A DNA stretch of 64,000 nucleotides, taken from NCBI RefSeq assembly GCF_016889705.1, contig NZ_CP069526.1, positions 7,964,001 through 8,028,000 of the forward strand. Reading direction: 5' to 3'. This DNA comes from Amycolatopsis sp. FDAARGOS 1241. Lineage in GTDB: Bacteria > Actinomycetota > Actinomycetes > Mycobacteriales > Pseudonocardiaceae. The translations under genes and the position numbers were made by a program. Every line of letters begins with the position of its first letter. Position 1 is the stretch's first letter. Of this stretch, positions 59,764 to 64,000 are shown one piece after another. Below the pieces are notes generated by a model. The model ran no database searches. It was not told the DNA's origin and saw only the letters and a list, made by a program, of their open reading frames with translations.

Positions 59764-61182
59764 TCAGGCCTCCGAGATCGACCACACGTAGCCGTCCGGG
59801 CGGATCACCACGCGGCGGCCCGGCGTGGCCTCGTAGGCGGCGAACGCGTGCCCGCCCGCGTCCACCAGGTCGGAGCCCGAGGCGGTGGCACCGACGGGCA
59901 GGATCCGGAACCCCGGCATCGAGCCGGCCGGAGAACCGGCCCCGAACACCAGCTCCGTGGCGTGCGGGCCCCGGAACAGCTCGAACAGCCGCACCGCCTT
60001 GCCGTTCGCGTCCGCCAGGGGCGCGTCCGGCGCGCGGTCCCCGGCGCGCAGCGCGCCGGCCGAAACGGGGGCGAGCGGTCCGCCCCGGTACCCGACGTCG
60101 AGTTGCTTCGTCTCCTCCCCGCGCCGGTGGGCGTCCTCGTCGCCGTCCGCGTACTTCTCCATGATCGCCGTGGAGACGCCGAGCACGCGAGCGGCGACGG
60201 CGCGGCGCTCCGCTTCGTAGGAGTCGAGCAGGCAAGGCGAGCCGTCGGCCAGTTTCCAGCCCAGGTTGTACGCGTCCTGCACACCCGTGTTCAGGCCCTG
60301 CCCACCCGTCGGCGGGTGGACGTGGGCGGCGTCGCCCGCGAGGAACACGCGGCCCCGGCGGAACGCGGCCGCGAGGCGGACGTTCGGGCGCCAGACGGTG
60401 GACCACGCGAGGTCGTGCAGCCGGATCCCGCCGCCGGAGACGGCGTCGAGGCGGGCCTGCAGGGCGGGCAGGGAAGCGGCGGCAGCCTCGTCGCCCAGCG
60501 GCGCGCCGAACTGGAAGTGCGGCGTGCCGGCGAGCGGGGTGAAGATGACGCCACTCATCGGGTTTTCGGCGGTCGCGAACCAGTAGGCGGAGTCGTGGGC
60601 GAGGCCCTCGGCCTGGACGTCGCCGAGCAGCATGTGGATCGTGTCGTCGGTGGTGCCCTCGAACGGGATCCCCAGCGCCTTGCGCACGAAGCTCTTGCCG
60701 CCGTCGGCGCCCACCAGGTACTCGGCGCGCACCGTCTCGCCCGTCGACAGCTGCGCCGTGACCCCTTCGTCGTCCTGCGTCAGCCCGGCCATTGCCGTGC
60801 TCAGCTCCACGTGCACGCCGAACTCCGCGAGCCGGTCGCGCAGGATGCCCTCGGTCTGCGACTGGCCCAGGAACCAGGCGTTCGGGTACGGCACGGCCGG
60901 CGTCGGCTCCACCGTTTCGGCCATCGTGCGCTCCTGCGCGAACCGGCCCCCGAGGTACACCTTCATCCGGAACGGCGGCGCACCCGCGGCCAGCACCGCG
61001 TCGAGCACGCCCAGGTCCTCGAAGACCTCCAGCGTGCGCGGCTGCAGACCGTCACCGCGCGAGCCGGTGAAGTACTCGTTCGCCTTGTCGACCAGCCGCA
61101 CGGCGACGTCGCGCCGGGCCAGCTCGATCGCCAGCGTCAGCCCGGTCGGCCCCGCGCCGGCGATCAGCACCGTGGTGTCCAT
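59764..61182 (-). CDS. FAD-dependent aromatic monooxygenase (PHBH family)
   Basis: A 472-residue group A flavoprotein monooxygenase: FAD dinucleotide fold GAGPTGLTLAIELAR (8-22), YLVGADGGKSFVRKALG (about 155-171, DG motif) and GDAAHVHPPTGGQGLNTGVQDAYNLGWKLA (about 275-305), plus a thioredoxin-like C-terminal domain (AGDRAPDAPL). Relatives hydroxylate phenols, polyketides or rifamycin-like antibiotics. A TetR gene diverges from it with an operator between. The substrate is unknown; detoxification or tailoring is plausible. Confidence 0.92.
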   Translation of the reverse strand: MDTTVLIAGAGPTGLTLAIELARRDVAVRLVDKANEYFTGSRGDGLQPRTLEVFEDLGVLDAVLAAGAPPFRMKVYLGGRFAQERTMAETVEPTPAVPYPNAWFLGQSQTEGILRDRLAEFGVHVELSTAMAGLTQDDEGVTAQLSTGETVRAEYLVGADGGKSFVRKALGIPFEGTTDDTIHMLLGDVQAEGLAHDSAYWFATAENPMSGVIFTPLAGTPHFQFGAPLGDEAAAASLPALQARLDAVSGGGIRLHDLAWSTVWRPNVRLAAAFRRGRVFLAGDAAHVHPPTGGQGLNTGVQDAYNLGWKLADGSPCLLDSYEAERRAVAARVLGVSTAIMEKYADGDEDAHRRGEETKQLDVGYRGGPLAPVSAGALRAGDRAPDAPLADANGKAVRLFELFRGPHATELVFGAGSPAGSMPGFRILPVGATASGSDLVDAGGHAFAAYEATPGRRVVIRPDGYVWSISEA

Positions 61183-61192
61183 GTCCCTCCAG

Positions 61193-61221
61193 TGAATTGT
61201 AATTCAGTGAACCTCAATTCA
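61193..61221. promoter_or_regulatory. Tandem TetR-type operators between monooxygenase and tetR genes
   Basis: TGAATT-GT-AATTCA (61193-61206) is a perfect inverted repeat, followed one base later by the imperfect copy TGAACCTCAATTCA (61208-61221). Both lie in the 80-bp divergent spacer, AT-rich against the surroundings. Confidence 0.7.
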
Positions 61222-61262
61222 GCATGTGCGCTGCTAGCGTTCCTGTCAAGGGAGGTGGGGGC

Positions 61263-61883
61263 ATGACGGCGACGAGCCGCAAGGAGAAGGCCGCCGAGAC
61301 GGAGACCGCGCTCAAGGAGGCGGCCAAGCGCGTGTTCGCCCGGAAGGGCTACCTGAACACGAAGATCACCGACATCACGGCGGAAGCCGGCCGCGCGGCG
61401 GGCTCGTTCTACAACCACTTCGCGAGCAAGGAGGAGCTGCTCGAAGCGCTCCTGGGCGACCTGGCCGCGGCGAGCGACGAGGACGCGCTGGCCGAAGACC
61501 ACCTCACGGATTTCAGCGACCCGGCTGCCGTGCGCTGGCACGTGCGCCAGTACTGGAACTTCTACCGAGCCAACGCGCCGACGATGCAGGCACTGCGACA
61601 GGCGGCGATGGTGAACGACGACTTCGCGCGTACGTTCACGAATTTCGGCGTGACGCAGGCGGCCGACCTCGACGGGCACCTGGCCCAGGTCACGGCCGCC
61701 GGCTACCGGTTGCCCGCGTCGGCGCAGCTCAGCATCGCGATGATGTACCAGCTGATCGACAGCGCGGCGCAGATGTGGCTGACCGGCCCACAGCCGTCGG
61801 ACCGGAGCACGCCGGGCGACGACGAGGCGATCGAAGCGCTGACCCGGTTCGTCTACCGCGGGTTCACGGGACGCGACGTCTGA
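61263..61883 (+). CDS. TetR family regulator
   Basis: A 206-residue TetR protein. Its helix-turn-helix (AAKRVFARKGYLNTKITDITAEAGRAAGSFYNHFASKEELL, about 14-55) is followed by a helical ligand domain. The ATG at 61263 follows GGGAGGTGGGG. It most likely represses the divergent monooxygenase through the TGAATT operators. Confidence 0.93.
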   Translation: MTATSRKEKAAETETALKEAAKRVFARKGYLNTKITDITAEAGRAAGSFYNHFASKEELLEALLGDLAAASDEDALAEDHLTDFSDPAAVRWHVRQYWNFYRANAPTMQALRQAAMVNDDFARTFTNFGVTQAADLDGHLAQVTAAGYRLPASAQLSIAMMYQLIDSAAQMWLTGPQPSDRSTPGDDEAIEALTRFVYRGFTGRDV

Positions 61884-61911
61884 GCGGGCGCGCGAGGCGC
61901 CCGCTCAGCGC

Positions 61912-63003
61912 TCAGGAGCTCAGCCGCTCGACGGCCGCGTCGATGCGCTCGTCCGTCGCGGTGAGGGCGACGCGCACGTGCTTGCCGCCGGCCGGGCCGT
62001 AGAACGTGCCCGGGGCGACGAGGATGCCGCGGTCGGCGAGCCAGGCCACGGTGTCCAACGCGGGTTCGCCGCGCGAGGACCACAGGTACAGGCCCGCTTC
62101 GGAGTGGGAGATCTCGAAACCGTTGTCCTGCAACGCCTTCCGCAGCACGAGCCGGCGGCGGGCGTAGCGCTCGCGCTGCGCGGCCGCGGCTTCGTCGTCG
62201 GTGAGGGCGGCGACCATGGCCTCCTGCACCGGCCGCGGGACGATCATGCCCGCGTGCTTGCGGATCTCCAGCAGCCGCTTGACCAGCTTCGGGTCGCCGG
62301 TGATGAACCCGGCGCGGTAGCTGGCGAGGTTCGCCGACTTCGAGAGCGAGTGCAGGGCCAGCAGCCCGTCGAGCCGTCCACGGTGGACGGACGGGTGCAG
62401 CACCGACACGGGCTCGGCGTCCCACGCGAGGGAGAGGTAGCACTCGTCGGAGGCGACGATGACGTCGCGCTCACGCGCCCACTCGACGACCTTGCGCAGG
62501 TGCTCGACGGGCAGCACCTTGCCGGTCGGGTTCGACGGCGAGTTGAGCCAGATCATCGCCGGGCGCTGCGGGCCGAGCTGCGTGAGCCCGTCGGCGCGCA
62601 CGACGTCGGCACCCGCCAGGAGCGCGCCCACCTCGTACGTCGGGTACGCGAGCTCGGGGATCACCACCAGGTCACCCGGACCGAAGCCGAGCATCCGCGG
62701 CAGCCAGGCCACGGCCTCTTTCGACCCGATGGTCGGCAGCACGGCGTCGGTCTCGAGGCCCGTGACGCCGTACCGCCGGCCGAGCGACTCGACCGCGGCG
62801 GCCCGCAGCGCGGGCGTGCCGTGGGTGGCCGGGTACCCCGGGATGTCCGAAACCGAGGCCAGCGCTTCGCGGATTCCGGCCGGAACCGGGTCCACGGGCG
62901 TGCCGACGGAGAGGTCGACGATCCCGCCGGGATGCGCCTGCGCGCGGGCTTTGACTTCGGCGAGCGAATCCCAGGGGAAGTCGGGCAGTGCGCGAGTCGT
63001 CAT
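61912..63003 (-). CDS. dapC: Succinyldiaminopimelate transaminase
   Basis: A 363-residue class I/II aminotransferase of the actinobacterial DapC type (Rv0858c-like, with fdxA beside it as in Rv1177/Rv1178). The PLP-binding lysine is K222 in HSLSKSANLASYR, with NSPSNPTGK (154-162) and SDECYLSLAWD (185-195). It converts N-succinyl-2-amino-6-ketopimelate to N-succinyl-LL-DAP using glutamate. The start overlaps the fdxA stop (ATGA). Confidence 0.92.
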   Translation of the reverse strand: MTTRALPDFPWDSLAEVKARAQAHPGGIVDLSVGTPVDPVPAGIREALASVSDIPGYPATHGTPALRAAAVESLGRRYGVTGLETDAVLPTIGSKEAVAWLPRMLGFGPGDLVVIPELAYPTYEVGALLAGADVVRADGLTQLGPQRPAMIWLNSPSNPTGKVLPVEHLRKVVEWARERDVIVASDECYLSLAWDAEPVSVLHPSVHRGRLDGLLALHSLSKSANLASYRAGFITGDPKLVKRLLEIRKHAGMIVPRPVQEAMVAALTDDEAAAAQRERYARRRLVLRKALQDNGFEISHSEAGLYLWSSRGEPALDTVAWLADRGILVAPGTFYGPAGGKHVRVALTATDERIDAAVERLSS

Positions 63004-63320
63004 TCGCCCTGCGGGGGCAGCGCCTTGATGAAGGCGGGGTCGTGATCGGTCTTGCCCACCTTGGAGGCACCGCCCGGCGAGCCGAGCGTGTCGAAAAAGT
63101 CGACGTTCGCCTTGGTGTAGTCGGACCAGTTGTCGGGGACGTCGTCCTCGTAGTAGATGGCCTCGACCGGGCAGACCGGTTCGCAGGCGCCGCAGTCGAC
63201 GCACTCGTCGGGGTGGATGTACAGCATCCGCTCGCCCTCGTAGATGCAGTCCACGGGGCACTCGTCGATACACGCCTTGTCGAGCACGTCGACGCAGGGC
63301 TCGGCGATCACGTAGGTCAC
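63000..63320 (-). CDS. fdxA: 7Fe ferredoxin
   Basis: A 106-residue ferredoxin with eight cluster cysteines C9, C17, C21, C25, C40, C43, C46 and C50 (ACIDECPVDC and CVDCGACEPVCP), fitting a [3Fe-4S]/[4Fe-4S] protein of the FdxA/FdxC type. It is an electron carrier in the cytoplasm. It is translationally coupled to dapC, a pairing conserved in actinobacteria although no redox step is known in DapC. Confidence 0.94.
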   Translation of the reverse strand: MTYVIAEPCVDVLDKACIDECPVDCIYEGERMLYIHPDECVDCGACEPVCPVEAIYYEDDVPDNWSDYTKANVDFFDTLGSPGGASKVGKTDHDPAFIKALPPQGE

Positions 63321-63438
63321 TGCGCACTCCTGCTTTTCTCTAGAGCCAGTCCCTCTGGGACATTACGCGCTTGCCGCACCGCAGGTCCTGCTTAGGCAAC
63401 CCTTAGCCATACCCCCGGTATGGCCCTGAATGCCCCGC

Positions 63439-63624
63439 TCAGCGGTCCCGTCGCCGGGGCTGCGGAGCATTGCGCGCGTCGCCGGTGATCGTGAAGCCGG
63501 GACCGGCGGGCTTCGCGGTGCCGTCCTCGCTCTTCTTCGTTTCCTTGATCGTCCTGGCGAAACCGTCCGCGATCTCGTTGACCAGGTCGTCGTTGTGCCG
63601 GTCGTCCTTGCGCGCGTAGCTCAT
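63439..63624 (-). CDS. Small hydrophilic protein (61 aa)
   Basis: A 61-residue charged protein, MSYARKDDRHNDDLVNEIADG followed by FARTIKETKKSEDGTAKPAG and a basic tail. AGGGAG lies 5 nt before the ATG. There is no membrane segment and no known domain. It is separated from fdxA by 118 bp. Real status is supported by the ribosome binding site and the non-repetitive sequence. Confidence 0.6.
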   Translation of the reverse strand: MSYARKDDRHNDDLVNEIADGFARTIKETKKSEDGTAKPAGPGFTITGDARNAPQPRRRDR

Positions 63625-63683
63625 CGGTTCTCCCTGCGAAAATGGGGCCGCGGCCGCGGTGCCGCCTCCGACACAATCTAACC

Positions 63684-64000
63684 GTGAACGACTCGGAAAT
63701 GCTCGAACTCGTGTGTGCGCGGGCCTGGCCACCGGTGGTCGACGAACCCCTCGGCGAGTGGCGGCTGCGCTGGGCCGACGGCTTCACCGGGCGCGCGAAC
63801 AGCGCACTCGCCGTGGGCGACCCCGGCCGTGGCGTGCCCGCCGCGTTGGCGGCCGTCTGTGACTTCGCCCACGATCGGAGGATCCCGCCGGTCGTCCAGG
63901 TGATCCAGGACAGCGACCTCGAACGCGCGGTTGCCGCCGCGGGCTGGGCCGAGTGGACCGAACACCCCGCGGGGTACCAGGTGTCGGTGCTCGTCGGGCC
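63684..64000 (+). CDS. GNAT family N-acetyltransferase, 5' part (runs off the window)
   Basis: GTG at 63684 opens a frame that continues past the end of the window (about 105 residues present). The phrase EWRLRWADGFTGRANSALAVGDPG is typical of the Rv0428c-type GNAT proteins, whose N-terminal part precedes the acetyl-CoA domain. It diverges from the small hydrophilic gene with a 59-bp spacer. The acetyl-CoA-binding part lies outside the window. Confidence 0.75.
   Translation, partial: MNDSEMLELVCARAWPPVVDEPLGEWRLRWADGFTGRANSALAVGDPGRGVPAALAAVCDFAHDRRIPPVVQVIQDSDLERAVAAAGWAEWTEHPAGYQVSVLVG

Overview
The window is very GC-rich, with GTG and TTG starts, ATGA/GTGA overlaps and G/C-ending codons. 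Gene content and order point to an actinomycete of the Pseudonocardiaceae, probably Amycolatopsis-like (inference, no search run). Much of it parallels the Mycobacterium tuberculosis interval around Rv1201-Rv1239: corA, sugC/sugB/sugA/lpqY with the divergent Rv1234-like membrane gene, the MgtE-N/CBS and DUF1003 pair, mrp, tatB, htrA, rseA, sigE, an O-methyltransferase, DUF3117, tag, a DivIVA-like gene, gpgS, LOG-family genes, dapE and dapD.

Layout. 1-5.8 kb: end of a beta-propeller-like gene, a decayed ISAs1-type insertion sequence, then a minus-strand run (disordered membrane protein, RecB-like nuclease, MarC, PHP phosphoesterase, PH-domain protein, small membrane protein). 5.9-11.7 kb: Nudix hydrolase, a repeat-filled gap, DUF2332 protein, corA with a structured leader, and a metallophosphoesterase/ParB-like pair. 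11.7-15.8 kb: hydrolase, broken MFS transporter with intact TetR, PspC protein. 15.7-21.9 kb: DUF3558 lipoprotein, lpqY-sugABC importer and its divergent membrane partner. 22-29 kb: ECF sigma factor with a frameshifted hydrolase, acyl-CoA dehydrogenase, two DUF4190 proteins, a broken TetR, stomatin-like protein and an antibiotic-kinase homologue. 29-37.2 kb: the conserved Mg/mrp/tatB/htrA/rseA/sigE envelope-stress block. 37.2-44.8 kb: MFS/LysR pair, PepA, DUF3117, enoyl-CoA hydratase, Tag glycosylase and a compact minus-strand operon. 44.9-50.2 kb: cydABDC. 50.1-57.3 kb: gpgS, acyltransferase, two LOG enzymes, chitinase remnant, YceI protein, dapE, lipoprotein, dapD. 57.4-64 kb: CHAD protein, a second repeat-filled gap, FAD monooxygenase/TetR pair, dapC-fdxA, a small protein and the start of a GNAT gene.

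Functional themes are envelope stress (SigE, RseA, HtrA, TatB), disaccharide import, microaerobic respiration (CydABDC), lysine/diaminopimelate synthesis (DapC, DapD, DapE) and divalent-cation handling (CorA, MgtE-N).

The most unusual signal is a dispersed element of about 100-110 bp present three times (near 1.35, 6.68 and 59.4 kb). Each copy has an inverted pair of DnaA-box-like 9-mers, then a sequence fitting the mycobacterial PafBC/RecA-independent DNA-damage promoter (TTGTCRGTG-N8-TANNNT, with exact N8 spacing in all three), then a shared GCCCCCT-type leader. Each points into about 0.7-1 kb of decayed or low-complexity tandem-repeat DNA that ends at the 3' end of a convergent gene. A second candidate is a structured leader with a rare-codon mini-ORF upstream of corA. 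Several genes are broken (MFS, alpha/beta hydrolase, TetR, chitinase, IS).
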